Positions 9,637 through 18,926 of a stretch of DNA of 64,000 nt are shown here, piece after piece (the first letter of the stretch is position 1; every line of letters begins with the position of its first letter). Below the pieces are notes generated by a model. It was not told the DNA's origin. It saw only the letters and a program-made list of their open reading frames with translations, and searched no databases. A program made the position numbers and the translations under genes. The stretch is from NCBI RefSeq assembly GCF_006384975.1, contig NZ_CP021645.1, positions 3,934,001 to 3,998,000 of the forward strand. Reading direction: 5' to 3'. The stretch comes from Pseudomonas oryzihabitans (lineage in GTDB: Bacteria > Pseudomonadota > Gammaproteobacteria > Pseudomonadales > Pseudomonadaceae).

Positions 9637-10236
9637 TCAAAGGCTACGCAGCAGGACGAACAGCCCCAGGCCGGCCAGTCCCAGCGCTGCCAGCAGATCG
9701 ATGCGGCGCTGCCAGCGGGGCTTCAGCGTCTGCCTGAGGCTGCCGCAAAGCCCTGCCAGCGCTAGCCACCACAGCAGGGAGCCGAGGAAGAGACCGGCTG
9801 CCAGGGTCAGTTGACTGCTCAGCGAGGCCGCGCTCGGGGGGAGGCCCATGAACAGGGTGGCGAAACTGAGGATGGTGAGGGGGTTGGCCAGGGTCAGCGA
9901 GAATCCCGTGGCGATCTCCCGATAGCCACCCGGCGTTGGCGCCTGGGCTGGCGCCGCTGCTCGCGCGGCTTGCCAGGTCCGCCAGGCCAGATAGCCCAGA
10001 TAGAGCGCGGCCAGGCGTTGCAGCCAGGGCTGCAAGGTGCCGAACAGCGTCGCCAGGGCGGTGGCGCCCAGTGCCCCGGCCACGGCGAAGAGGCCGTCGG
10101 CCAGGGCGATACCCAAACCGAACCTCAAGCCGGCGCCGAAGCCGCCGGCGAGACTGCGCTGCATGCACAGCAGGCTGATCGGACCCACCGGTGCGGCGAT
10201 GGCGACACCCAACAGCATTCCTTGCAAGACGATCAT
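9637..10236 (-). CDS. LysE family amino acid exporter
   Basis: A 199-residue inner-membrane protein with about six hydrophobic segments. The LysE/RhtB signature is near the N-terminus (GVAIAAPVGPISLLCMQRSLAGGF), followed by GLGIALADGLFAVAGALG and the conserved GFSLTLANPLTILSF. Members export amino acids such as lysine, threonine or homoserine; the substrate here is not known. GGAGGAAA precedes the ATG at 10236 at the right distance, whereas the longer frame upstream has no support. It is transcribed divergently from an Lrp/AsnC-type regulator, a common arrangement in which the regulator senses the exported amino acid. Confidence 0.88.
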   Translation of the reverse strand: MIVLQGMLLGVAIAAPVGPISLLCMQRSLAGGFGAGLRFGLGIALADGLFAVAGALGATALATLFGTLQPWLQRLAALYLGYLAWRTWQAARAAAPAQAPTPGGYREIATGFSLTLANPLTILSFATLFMGLPPSAASLSSQLTLAAGLFLGSLLWWLALAGLCGSLRQTLKPRWQRRIDLLAALGLAGLGLFVLLRSL

Positions 10237-10345
10237 GGGGCTTTCCTCCGGATGAAGGAGGCCAGTCTGGCTACCCGGAGGTCGGCGGCTCCATGGCCTT
10301 TCGCAGGTATGCTGCTGGGTAAACCGAAGGAATGAAGGTTCGTCG

Positions 10346-10804
10346 ATGACCAAGCCGCTGGATCGCCTCGATCGCCGTTTGCTCAGGGAATTACAGACGG
10401 ATGCCAGACTCAGTCTCGCCGAGTTGAGCCGGCGGGTAGGGCTGTCCAGTCCGGCGCTGGCGGAACGTCTCAAGCGGCTCGAGGAACGTGGCGTGGTCCG
10501 TGGCTATCGAACCGAAATCGACAGCCATGCCGTGGGCTATCCGGTCACCGCCCTGATCCGGCTGTTCGTGCCGGCCGAGCGTTATCCGCGGATCGAAGCC
10601 TTGCTGGCCGACATGCCCGAGGTGCGCGAAGCCTTCCATGTCACGGGAGAAGCGGCCTTCGTGCTCAAGGTGGTGGCGCCCTCGTTGGCCGCGCTGGAGA
10701 ACACCCTCGCGGTGTTCGATCCTTATGGGCGGACCGAGACGGCGGTGGTGCTGTCGACCCGGCTGGCGCCACGGCCGTTACCCATCGCAGAGGTCGCTGG
10801 CTGA
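10346..10804 (+). CDS. Lrp/AsnC family transcriptional regulator
   Basis: A 152-residue regulator with an N-terminal winged HTH (LDRLDRRLLRELQTDARLSLAELSRRVGLSS) and a C-terminal RAM ligand-binding domain (about residues 65-145, including the EVREAFHVTGEAAFVLKV turn typical of the family). Divergent from the LysE-type exporter with a 109-base shared intergenic region, so control of that exporter in response to an amino acid is likely. Ligand unknown. Confidence 0.9.
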   Translation: MTKPLDRLDRRLLRELQTDARLSLAELSRRVGLSSPALAERLKRLEERGVVRGYRTEIDSHAVGYPVTALIRLFVPAERYPRIEALLADMPEVREAFHVTGEAAFVLKVVAPSLAALENTLAVFDPYGRTETAVVLSTRLAPRPLPIAEVAG

Positions 10805-10866
10805 TGTGGAGCGGCTGTCCAGGTTAGGATCGGGGACGCGCGAACCGCTTGGCGCCCCCTGCGCCC

Positions 10867-12360
10867 TTACAACTTGATCCAGGTCGCCTTGAGCTCGGTG
10901 TACTTGTCGAAGGCGTGCAGGGACTTGTCGCGACCGTTGCCGGATTGCTTGAAGCCGCCGAAGGGCGCGGTCATGTCACCGCCGTCGTACTGGTTGACCC
11001 AGACGCTGCCGGCGCGCAGGGCGCGGGCGGTCTTGTGGGCCTTGGAGATGTCGCGGGTCCAGACCGCGGCGGCCAGGCCGTACTGGGTGTCGTTGGCGAT
11101 CTGGATGGCTTCCTCGGCGGTGTCGAAGGTGATCACCGAGAGCACCGGGCCGAAGATCTCTTCCTGGGCGATCTTCATGGCGTTGCTCACGCCGTCGAAG
11201 ATGGTCGGCTCGACGTAGACGCCGCCGGTCTCTTCCAGGGTGCGCTTGCCCCCGGCCACCAGGGTGGCGCCTTCGGCATGGCCGGCCTCGATGTAGCGCA
11301 GCACGGTGTCCAGCTGGGTGGTGTCCACCAGGGCGCCGACGTTGGTCTCCGGCTCCAGGGCGTGGCCGGGCTTCCAGCCCTTGAGGGCCTCGATCACCAG
11401 CGGCAGGAATTGGTCCTTGATGGAACGCTCCACCAGCAGGCGCGAGCCGGCGGTGCAGACCTCGCCCTGGTTGAAGGCGATGCCGCTGGCGGCCGCAGCC
11501 GCGGCGTCCTTGAGGTCGGGGGCGTCGGCGAAGACGATGTTGGGGCTCTTGCCGCCCGCCTCCAGCCAGACGCGCTTCATGTTGGATTCGCCGGAGTAGG
11601 CCAGCAACTGCTTGGCGACCCGGGTGGAGCCGGTGAAGACGATGGTGTCGACGTCGGGGTGCAGGCCCAGGGCCTTGCCGACGTTATGGCCGTAGCCCGG
11701 CAGCACGTTGAACACCCCGGCGGGAATGCCGGCCTGCTGCGCCAGCTGGGCGACGCGGATGGCGGTCAGCGGCGACTTCTCCGAGGGCTTGAGCACCACC
11801 GAGTTGCCGGTGGCCAGGGCCGGGCCGAGTTTCCAGCAGGCCATCATCAGCGGGAAGTTCCAGGGCACCACGGCAGCGACCACGCCGACCGGCTCGCGGG
11901 TGACCAAGCCCAGTTGGTCATGGGGCGTGGGGGCGACTTCGTCGTAGAGCTTGTCGATGGCCTCGGCGCTCCAGCGGATGGCATTGGCCGAGCCGGGCAC
12001 GTCGATGGTGAAGGAGTCGGCGATGGGCTTGCCCATGTCCAGGGTTTCCAGCAGCGCCAGTTCCTCGGCATTGGCCAGCAGCAGGTCGGCGAAGCGGATC
12101 AGCACGCGCTTGCGCTGGGCCGGTGCCAGTTGCGACCAGGTGCCCTGCTGGAAGCTGGCGCGGGCGGCGGCGACGGCGCGGTCGGCGTCGGCGGCGTCAC
12201 AGCTGGCGACCTTGGCGAGGAAGCGCCCGTCCACCGGGCTCAGGCAATCGAAGGTGGCGCCGGAGAGGGCGTCGACATAGGCGCCGTCGATGAAGGCGCG
12301 ACCTTCCAGGGTGAGACCTTGGAAGCGCTGCTCCCACTCGGCGCGGCTGGGCAAGCTCAT
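10867..12360 (-). CDS. NAD(P)-dependent aldehyde dehydrogenase, PuuC/KauB type
   Basis: A 497-residue enzyme oxidising aldehydes to acids. Catalytic residues are in place: N168 in VPWNFP, E267 in WLEAGGKSP and nucleophile C302 in FNQGEVCTAGS. The nucleotide-binding GSTRVAK and the C-terminal NQYDGGDMTAPFGGFKQSGNGRD are also typical. The closest group I recognise is gamma-glutamyl-gamma-aminobutyraldehyde/4-guanidinobutyraldehyde dehydrogenase (PuuC, KauB), acting in polyamine and arginine catabolism. The start at 12360 gives MSLPSRAEWE after a GGAG motif; the frame extends upstream to 12708 but overlaps another gene. No adjacent polyamine gene is present, so the substrate assignment is by resemblance. 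Confidence 0.88.
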   Translation of the reverse strand: MSLPSRAEWEQRFQGLTLEGRAFIDGAYVDALSGATFDCLSPVDGRFLAKVASCDAADADRAVAAARASFQQGTWSQLAPAQRKRVLIRFADLLLANAEELALLETLDMGKPIADSFTIDVPGSANAIRWSAEAIDKLYDEVAPTPHDQLGLVTREPVGVVAAVVPWNFPLMMACWKLGPALATGNSVVLKPSEKSPLTAIRVAQLAQQAGIPAGVFNVLPGYGHNVGKALGLHPDVDTIVFTGSTRVAKQLLAYSGESNMKRVWLEAGGKSPNIVFADAPDLKDAAAAAASGIAFNQGEVCTAGSRLLVERSIKDQFLPLVIEALKGWKPGHALEPETNVGALVDTTQLDTVLRYIEAGHAEGATLVAGGKRTLEETGGVYVEPTIFDGVSNAMKIAQEEIFGPVLSVITFDTAEEAIQIANDTQYGLAAAVWTRDISKAHKTARALRAGSVWVNQYDGGDMTAPFGGFKQSGNGRDKSLHAFDKYTELKATWIKL

Positions 12361-12464
12361 GGGTGACTCCTCGCTAATGGCGGTGAGCAGCCACCCTAAA
12401 CCAGGGTCGGAAGGGTTATCAATATATTTGACACTCGGCCGTCGAAAGCGCCGAAACGTGCGTT

Positions 12465-13076
12465 TTATCGAACGCTGCGTTGCCGCTGGCGGCTGCGAGT
12501 CAGGGCGCTTGGCACGCACGCCGGGGCGCCACGCCGCTGCCGCGGCTGGAAGCACTGGCGCGTCAGCCGGGGCTCGACGCTGGCGTCCAGATCGTCGAGC
12601 CAACCATCCACCGCATCCTCCAGCGCCGCGACGGTGAGTTGGCCCAGCACCTGGTGGGCGATGAGATTGCCCAGGCTGGGCGCCGCCGGCGCACAGGCCG
12701 CGCCCCACCAGGCGGCCAGGCGGTCATGCAGGCCTTCGAGCAGGCGATGGAAGCGATAGGCCGCGGCGAGCAGCGCCAGGCTGGCCGAGGGCGCCTGGGC
12801 CAGCGCGGCGGGCGCGAAGCCGGCCAGGGCCCGTTCCAGCACGAGCGCCAGGGGCGCTTCGAAGGCCACGGCCCGTGCCTGGTGCAGCAGGGCATCCAGC
12901 GCATCGGGCACGCGCTCGACATAGGCGCTGGCGAAGCGTTCCAGCGCCGGGCCACGGCTGGCGCCGTCGCTGGCGTTGCGCGCCGCCTGATCGGCATAGG
13001 TGCGGCTGGCCTCGCCACTGTCCCGGGCCCGCACCTGGGTAGTCTGGATCACGAGGCGCAAGGCGGCGGTATTCAT
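12465..13076 (-). CDS. unrecognised 203-residue protein
   Basis: An open frame of 203 codons with AGGA upstream of its ATG and the high third-position GC of neighbouring genes. The product is alanine- and leucine-rich and mostly helical in appearance. The N-terminal region is polar (IQTTQVRARDSGEASRTYAD), followed by amphipathic helices and a basic C-terminus rich in arginine and glutamine. No domain, signal peptide or membrane segment is recognised. It lies 80 bases downstream of pelG and 104 bases upstream of the aldehyde dehydrogenase, same strand; a link to either is not established. Antisense and alternative frames here are also open but look less coding-like. Confidence 0.5.
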   Translation of the reverse strand: MNTAALRLVIQTTQVRARDSGEASRTYADQAARNASDGASRGPALERFASAYVERVPDALDALLHQARAVAFEAPLALVLERALAGFAPAALAQAPSASLALLAAAYRFHRLLEGLHDRLAAWWGAACAPAAPSLGNLIAHQVLGQLTVAALEDAVDGWLDDLDASVEPRLTRQCFQPRQRRGAPACVPSALTRSRQRQRSVR

Positions 13077-13156
13077 GGCAGGGTCCTGCAGGGGTGAGCT
13101 GCTTTGGACGCCCGTGCTTGAGCCGGGTCACACCGTTCGTCCGGTGTCGGCTACCG

Positions 13157-14527
13157 TCAGTGGCGGAGCATGAAGGTGTCGTACTCCAGGTCGTCCAGTA
13201 CCCGGTCCAGCCGGTGCAGGCCGAGCAGCACGCAACAGGCCAGGGAGACGGTGAAGCCGTAGCCGAAGAAGCTCGGACCCAGCTCGATGCTGAGCAGGGT
13301 CAGCGCCAGGTTGAGGCCGAGAAACAGGGTGCAGAGCATCAGTACCGTGTCGCGCCGGTCCAGGTAGAAGAAGACGTTGAGCAGGGCCATGAACACCACC
13401 TGGATGCTCACCCCCACCACGTCGATGTAGAACAGCGGCAGGTAGTAGTGCGACATGCCCAGCCAGGCCAAGAGCTGCGGTGCCAGCAGGAACACCAGCA
13501 CCAGGGTCAGGCCCTGCACCTTGCAGATCTCCAGCAGGCCCTGGCGGATGGCCAGGATCATCTGTTCCTTGAGCTGGCTGATGTGCTGCAGCGTCTCGCC
13601 GCCGCGCACGGCGTTGAACACCCGTTCGTACCACTCGGCGAAGTCGGTCTCGATGCGCACCAGGAACACCGCCATGCCGGGGATGATGGCGAGGTAGGCG
13701 AGAAAGATCGGCAGGTCGTAGAGGATGGAGGCGCGCAGCGGGCCGATGACGGCGTCGGAGGTCAGGGGGTCGAACCAGAAGATGAATTTGTCGACCCAGA
13801 TGCCCAGGTTGTAGAAGAAGCCGGTCACCAGCAGGCTGATGAAGATCTGCTTGCGGTCGAGGAAGTCGAAGGCCACCAGGCGCTCGGCCGGGTACTCACG
13901 GATGATGTCGTAGAGAAAGATGAACAGCAGGGCGGCGTGGCCCAGCAGCAAGGCCATCAGCAGGCCGTTCATGCCGAGGAAGCGCAGCACGAAGGCCGCG
14001 GCGATCATGATGCTGTAACCCAGGGTCATCACCACCAGGATGCGGTTGTAGGCCTTCATCCCCGACAGAAAGATGATCACCAGCCAGAGGTCGCAGAGGG
14101 TGACGAAGTTGGCCAGCACCAGCAGGCGATAGGCGAATGGCTGGCTGAACAGGGTCGCCAGCAGCACCAGGCCCAGGGCCCCGGCCACCAGGGTGACCAG
14201 GAGCAGGATGCCCACCAGGTTGGGCAGGATGCTGGCCTGTTTTTCCTCGAACAGCCGGTCCGAGACGAAGCGGGTGAAGTACAGCTGCAGGCCGCCGGTG
14301 AGGATCAGCGAGCTGGCCATGAGGTAGGTCACCGTGACCAGGAACTGGCGGATCAGCACGCTGGGGGTGACGATGCCGGTGGCCAGCACGCCGATCAGCA
14401 TGACGCTGATGATCGACAGTACCCAGGGACCGGAACTGATCAGGCCGGCGTAGACATAGGCGCGCAGGGTGGCGGTGTAGGAGTCGCGAGCGAGGATCTT
14501 GCGCAGTTCGAAACCAATGCCGGCCAT
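13157..14527 (-). CDS. pelG: Pel polysaccharide inner-membrane transporter PelG
   Basis: A 456-residue polytopic membrane protein, the same length as PelG of P. aeruginosa, with about 12 hydrophobic helices. It begins MAGIGFELRKILARDSYTATLRAY, a characteristic PelG N-terminus. PelG is a Wzx/MATE-like protein that with PelD, PelE and PelF forms the inner-membrane complex that synthesises and translocates Pel. Its ATG follows the pelF stop after one base, so translation is coupled. It is the last pel gene; a small hairpin ACACCG/CGGTGT lies just downstream (13130-13147) but has no T tract. Confidence 0.96.
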   Translation of the reverse strand: MAGIGFELRKILARDSYTATLRAYVYAGLISSGPWVLSIISVMLIGVLATGIVTPSVLIRQFLVTVTYLMASSLILTGGLQLYFTRFVSDRLFEEKQASILPNLVGILLLVTLVAGALGLVLLATLFSQPFAYRLLVLANFVTLCDLWLVIIFLSGMKAYNRILVVMTLGYSIMIAAAFVLRFLGMNGLLMALLLGHAALLFIFLYDIIREYPAERLVAFDFLDRKQIFISLLVTGFFYNLGIWVDKFIFWFDPLTSDAVIGPLRASILYDLPIFLAYLAIIPGMAVFLVRIETDFAEWYERVFNAVRGGETLQHISQLKEQMILAIRQGLLEICKVQGLTLVLVFLLAPQLLAWLGMSHYYLPLFYIDVVGVSIQVVFMALLNVFFYLDRRDTVLMLCTLFLGLNLALTLLSIELGPSFFGYGFTVSLACCVLLGLHRLDRVLDDLEYDTFMLRH

Positions 14528-14528
14528 G

Positions 14529-16052
14529 TCAGACGACCCTCCCGATGGCGTCCTGGTAGAGCTCGCGATAGCGTTCCAGCATCAGCGGCTCGGTGTAGTA
14601 GCGATTGACCCGGGCGAGGCCAGTGCGCTGCGCGGCCTGCCAGCGGCCAGGGTTGCGCAGCAGGGCGAGGATGGCGCGGGCGGTGGCCTGGGGATCGGCG
14701 ATGGCGACCACGCTGCCGCCGGTGCCCAGGGCGCGATCCTCGGGCGTGGAGCCCTCGATGAGTTCGCGGCAGGAGCCCACGTCGCTGCTCACCACCGGCA
14801 CCCCGGCGGCCCAGCCTTCGAGGATCACCAGCGGCTGGGCCTCGCTGATGGAGGTCAGCACCATCAGCCCGAGCTTGGGCAGGATGTCGCCGATCTTCTG
14901 GAAACCGAGGAATTTCACCTTGCCCTCCAGGCCCAGGCTGGTGACCAGGCTGTGGCATTCGGCGGCGTATTCCTCGTCTTCGTCCTCGGGGCCGACCACC
15001 CAGGCCTCGGCCTCGGGCATGGCACTGATCACCCCGCGCATGGCGCGGATGAAGGTCTTCACGTCCTTGATCGGCACCACCCGGCCGAGTAGCCCGACCA
15101 CCGGCGGCACGCCCTCGGGACGCCGCTCCAGGGCGTCCTGCCACTGGGTGAGGCTGATGCCGTTGGGGATCACCCGGCAGCGCGTCGGATCGGCGCCGTC
15201 CTGGATCTGCCGGCGACGGTTGCCGTCGTAGAGCGAGATGATCGGGTTGGCGGCCTTGTAGGTGAGCAGGCCGATGCGCTCGAAGAAGCGGATCCATAGC
15301 CGGCGGATGTAGCTGACGTCCACGTCCAGGCCGGTGCGCAGGGCCTCGTCGGGGCCTTCGGCGATCCACTTGGCCTGGGCCAGGTCGATCTTGCGTTCCT
15401 TGGTATAGATGCCGTGCTCGCTGAGTAGGAAATTACAGCCCCAGCGCCGCTGCAGGACGGCGCCGAGCATGCCGGCGTAGCCGGTGGAGATGGAGTGGAT
15501 CATCCGCGGCCTGGGCAGGCGGCGCGCGGCCTCGGCCAGCATCAGCAAGGGCGCCTGCATGGCGCGCAGGGTCCAGAGGTAGTCGACGAAGGAGGGGTCG
15601 GTGCAATAGCGCTCGTAGCCTTCGGTGATGGCCTCCCAACTGGCGCGGCTGTACATGAAGTCGTCCAGGGTTACGCTGCCCTGGGCGAAGGCGTCCACCA
15701 GGGCGTCGCCCTGGGCGGCACTGGGTTCGTCGGGGTGGTGCAGGAAGGCATGCAGGTCGCGCAGCAACTGCACCGGCGCCTGCCGTCGCGGGCTGATGGG
15801 CACGGCCTTGGGCACCCAGGAGCCGGCGAGGAAGTGTTCCTCGATATGCACCACGTTGGGCGGGATGGCGTAGTGGCGCTTCTCGTAGTTCTCGCGCTGG
15901 CCGCCGATGAAGAACACCGAGAAGGTCAGCTCGGGCAAGCCGAGGATCAGCTGGTTGACCCAGCTCGACACCCCACCACGCACATAGGGCCAGGTGCCCT
16001 CCAGCAGCAGGCAGACATCGGGCGTGACGGTGGCGGCAGGGGCGTCTTTCAT
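14529..16052 (-). CDS. pelF: Pel polysaccharide glycosyltransferase PelF
   Basis: A 507-residue cytosolic GT4 glycosyltransferase that polymerises the GalNAc-rich Pel chain from UDP-sugars. It shows the PelF start PDVCLLLEGTWPYVRGGVSSWV, the central LGRVVPIKDVKTFI preceding the nucleotide-sugar domain, and the SISEAQPLVILEGWAAGVPVVSSDVGSC region with the EX7E-type acidic residues of GT4 retaining enzymes. Length is identical to the P. aeruginosa protein. The ATG overlaps the pelE stop by four bases. Activity would depend on PelD bound to c-di-GMP, as known from P. aeruginosa. Confidence 0.96.
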   Translation of the reverse strand: MKDAPAATVTPDVCLLLEGTWPYVRGGVSSWVNQLILGLPELTFSVFFIGGQRENYEKRHYAIPPNVVHIEEHFLAGSWVPKAVPISPRRQAPVQLLRDLHAFLHHPDEPSAAQGDALVDAFAQGSVTLDDFMYSRASWEAITEGYERYCTDPSFVDYLWTLRAMQAPLLMLAEAARRLPRPRMIHSISTGYAGMLGAVLQRRWGCNFLLSEHGIYTKERKIDLAQAKWIAEGPDEALRTGLDVDVSYIRRLWIRFFERIGLLTYKAANPIISLYDGNRRRQIQDGADPTRCRVIPNGISLTQWQDALERRPEGVPPVVGLLGRVVPIKDVKTFIRAMRGVISAMPEAEAWVVGPEDEDEEYAAECHSLVTSLGLEGKVKFLGFQKIGDILPKLGLMVLTSISEAQPLVILEGWAAGVPVVSSDVGSCRELIEGSTPEDRALGTGGSVVAIADPQATARAILALLRNPGRWQAAQRTGLARVNRYYTEPLMLERYRELYQDAIGRVV

Positions 16053-17038
16053 AACCAGTACTTCACCAGGGCGGCGAACGGCGGCCGCTTTTTCAGATCC
16101 GCCGGCAGGCTGTCGAGCAGCGCCGGGATGACCGTGTAATCGCGGCGCAGGAAGGCGATCTCGGCGCGGAAGGGCGCCAGCTGGGCCGGTGGCACGCCGG
16201 CCGCCTCGGCCGCCTGGAAGAACTCCAGGGCCCGCTCGGGCTCGCCCTGCTCCAGGGCGATACGCCCGGCCAGGATGCGCAGCTCTTCGTTCTCCTCGCC
16301 GGCCAGCGCCAGCTCGATGTGCTCGCGGGCCTGCCCGAGCACGTGGCGCAGGACGCTACCCTGGGCCAGGCCCAGGTAGGCCAGCTCCCAGTAGCCACGG
16401 GCCAGGGTGCCGTGCAGCGCCGCCTGGCGGTCGGCCGGGGTGCTGGCCAGCTCGCCGAGTTGGGTCTCGATGCGCTGGTTGATCTGGCTTTCCTGCTGGT
16501 CGAGCATCGAATAGGCGAGCAGTCGCACGTCGTCGGCTGGATCGCGCAGGGCCAGCTTGAGGATGGGGATGGCGTCGCGCCCCGGCATGCGCCGGGTGGC
16601 GAACAGGGCGGTCAATCGCTTGTCGGTACTGGGCGCGTGGCGCAGCACGTCCTGCAGGCCGCCGTCGCTGAACAGCATCTCTTCGCGGCGCTCCAGCGGA
16701 CGGAACGGCAGGTTGGGCACGCTGCGCGCCTCCCAGGCGATCTCGCGTCTCTTGCGCGGCAGGTAGAGCGCCGGGAAGACCGCGGCGATCACCCCGGCCG
16801 CGCCCACCAGGGGAATGAAGAAGGCCAGGGCGAAGAGGAACAGCGGACTCCAGGGCAGCGGTCGCTGGTAGCGCCGGGGCAGCAGCAGCCAGGCACCGCC
16901 GGCCAGCAGGGCGCTGCCGGCGGCGTGGGCGGTGGCGAAGGCCAGGGCGGCGGCCGCCACCGGCAGGTTGGCGAACAGCAGCGCCCAGCTGCTGGCCTCG
17001 AAGGCGAAGGCGCCGCTAAACAGCCACTTGCTGTTCAT
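16049..17038 (-). CDS. pelE: Pel biosynthesis protein PelE
   Basis: A 329-residue protein with an N-terminal pair of hydrophobic helices (about residues 10-60), further hydrophobic sequence near 75-100, then a soluble helical repeat region of TPR character (AREHIELALAGEENEELRIL, ALEQGEPERALEFFQAAE). PelE is an inner-membrane component interacting with PelD. I prefer the ATG at 17038 because it gives the usual length; a GTG three codons upstream (17047) is possible. Either start lies inside the 3' end of pelD, so the genes overlap by at least 23 bases. Confidence 0.9.
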   Translation of the reverse strand: MNSKWLFSGAFAFEASSWALLFANLPVAAAALAFATAHAAGSALLAGGAWLLLPRRYQRPLPWSPLFLFALAFFIPLVGAAGVIAAVFPALYLPRKRREIAWEARSVPNLPFRPLERREEMLFSDGGLQDVLRHAPSTDKRLTALFATRRMPGRDAIPILKLALRDPADDVRLLAYSMLDQQESQINQRIETQLGELASTPADRQAALHGTLARGYWELAYLGLAQGSVLRHVLGQAREHIELALAGEENEELRILAGRIALEQGEPERALEFFQAAEAAGVPPAQLAPFRAEIAFLRRDYTVIPALLDSLPADLKKRPPFAALVKYWL

Positions 17039-18389
17039 GCAGGCCACACTCGTTGAATAGGAAGACGCGCAGTTCCTGGGCGCGGGTCTTGGGTAGCAGC
17101 TCGTGCTCGTGGCTGCGCACGCCCAGGCTCTCCAGGGTGCTGTCTTGGCCGTAGCGCTCGGCCAGCAGCTGGCGCAGGCGACGGCGATAGCCCTCCAGGC
17201 CGTCGGAGGAGGTCAGCGGCAGCAAGACCAGCAGACAGGGATGGCCGGCCCCATTGGTCAGGCGCAGTTGCAGGTCGAGACCGCGGCGGCTGCCTTCCAG
17301 TAGCGCCAGGGCGCGTTCGCCGCCGTCGGCCTCGGTCATCTCGAAGCAGAACAGGCAGGCCGGCAGGGCGTGCTGCTGGGCGTCGCGCAGCGAGCGTTTG
17401 AGGTGCTGGGAGAATTGCTGGGCGTCGTCGTCGGCCAGGGCCAGCGCCTGGGGATCGCTGCCCAGCAGGTCGGCGATGTGGCCGGCGAGGATGGTCAGCA
17501 GGTTGAGGGTGCGCTCGTTGAAGGAGAAGAACGGCATCTGCTCGATGGCCAGCACCGCCAGCAGGCGCTCCTCGGTGTCCAGCAGGGGTACGCAGGCCTG
17601 TAGCGCCGAATGCTGGGTCTCGCCGCGTTCCAGCAGGGCCTGGCGGATGCTCAGGGTCTCGCCGCGTTCGAGGGTCAGGCGCACCAGCAGGTCGTCGGGA
17701 TCGATGCCGGGCATCTCGCCCTGGCTGGCCAGGGCGCGACGATCCACCTGGCCGTCCGCCAGTACCCGGTACAGTCCCGCCACCCGCAGCGAGCCGTACT
17801 GCGTCAGCAGTCCGACGATGGGCTCGGCCAGGGCTTGCAGCGCATCCTGTTCGCGGGGCACTTCGCGCAGTTGCCGGCGCAGGTCCAACAGCGAACTGCG
17901 CAGGCTCAGGTCATTGCCGGCGACGCGCTGCTCCAGGCGGTCGTGGGAGATCCGCAGCAGGTGGTGCGCGCGGGTGAATTCGTCCAGACGCAGCTGGCGA
18001 TAGTCGTTGGCCAGGTCCAGGCGCTCCAGGCGACGATCCCAGAGATCGCGGAATTCGCCCACCAGCATGGCGCTGAGCAGCACGCCGACGATGAAGGACG
18101 GCGGAATCTCCGCGTAGGCCGGATAGCCCTGATAGTGCAGATAGAGCAGTGCCGCCACCAGCAGGCTGGCACTCACCAGCCCGCGCATGAAGCCATAGCG
18201 GACTCCCATGAGGATGGGCGCGAACACCACCCAGGGAAAGGCCAGCCCCACCATCAGTGGATCGTCGGGCACCAGCCAGAAGCCCAGGCCCAGGGCAGCC
18301 GCCGTGACCAGCAGGGTCTCCAGCCAGGACAGGCGGCCACTGGCGCGGGGCGCCAGGGTGAAGTCCTTGTGGACGGATTGCAGGGCCAT
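17016..18389 (-). CDS. pelD: c-di-GMP receptor PelD
   Basis: A 457-residue inner-membrane receptor that switches on Pel synthesis when it binds cyclic di-GMP. Four hydrophobic helices occupy about residues 25-112, a helical linker follows, then a GAF domain (about 175-310) and a degenerate GGDEF domain. The I-site-like RxxD motif is present as RGLD at residues 369-372, close in numbering to R367/D370 of the P. aeruginosa protein. A downstream arginine cluster YRRRLRQ (401-407) can supply the second binding arginine. No GGDEF catalytic signature is seen, consistent with a receptor. The ATG shares one base with the pelC stop. Confidence 0.95.
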   Translation of the reverse strand: MALQSVHKDFTLAPRASGRLSWLETLLVTAAALGLGFWLVPDDPLMVGLAFPWVVFAPILMGVRYGFMRGLVSASLLVAALLYLHYQGYPAYAEIPPSFIVGVLLSAMLVGEFRDLWDRRLERLDLANDYRQLRLDEFTRAHHLLRISHDRLEQRVAGNDLSLRSSLLDLRRQLREVPREQDALQALAEPIVGLLTQYGSLRVAGLYRVLADGQVDRRALASQGEMPGIDPDDLLVRLTLERGETLSIRQALLERGETQHSALQACVPLLDTEERLLAVLAIEQMPFFSFNERTLNLLTILAGHIADLLGSDPQALALADDDAQQFSQHLKRSLRDAQQHALPACLFCFEMTEADGGERALALLEGSRRGLDLQLRLTNGAGHPCLLVLLPLTSSDGLEGYRRRLRQLLAERYGQDSTLESLGVRSHEHELLPKTRAQELRVFLFNECGLHEQQVAV

Positions 18390-18904
18390 CAGTTCAGCCG
18401 CAGCTCGTCGAAGGTGCCGCGCAGGACCTTCTGCGCGGTGGCCGCCAGGCTCTCGCGCGACCAGCCGGAACGTGCCCCGCTATTGCTCCACAGCACCTTG
18501 CCGCTGGCGGGATCCAGCACCTGCAGGGTCACGCCCACCGCCGGCTCGCCGTCCAGGCCATTCTTGTATTGCCACTCGTCGACGCTGCCGGTGAGCACGT
18601 ATTGCAGATTCTGCTGACGCGCCCAGTCCAGGGCCGCGCGCTGCCGGGCCTTCTCGTCGTCGGTGGGACTGCCGGCCTGGCTGTCGTCATAGACCTGGGG
18701 GTGGACACCGCGCTCGCCGAGCACGCTGACCAGGATCTGCGCCGCGCGATCGCCGGCCATGGGCGCCTGGGCATAGTTGGCCAGGGGCACCAGACCCCAG
18801 CGGGCATCCTTGGGCAGGGTCTCGCCGCTGGGGCGGGTAAAGCTCGAGCAGCCGACCAGGAGCAGGGTGGCGACACTGGCGGCGAGCAAACGCGTGATCT
18901 TCAT
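18389..18904 (-). CDS. pelC: outer-membrane lipoprotein PelC
   Basis: A 171-residue lipoprotein. The signal peptide MKITRLLAASVATLLLVGC ends in a lipobox LVGC with C19 as the acylated residue. The mature part matches the PelC fold family (KDARWGLVPLANYAQAPMAG, VLTGSVDEWQYKNGLDGEP, LWSNSGARSGW). PelC forms a ring on the periplasmic face of the outer membrane and guides Pel to the PelB porin. AGGGAGAG lies upstream of the ATG at 18904; the upstream open frame overlaps pelB and is not used. Confidence 0.95.
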   Translation of the reverse strand: MKITRLLAASVATLLLVGCSSFTRPSGETLPKDARWGLVPLANYAQAPMAGDRAAQILVSVLGERGVHPQVYDDSQAGSPTDDEKARQRAALDWARQQNLQYVLTGSVDEWQYKNGLDGEPAVGVTLQVLDPASGKVLWSNSGARSGWSRESLAATAQKVLRGTFDELRLN

Positions 18905-18926
18905 GAACTCTCTCCCTTGAAGCGGC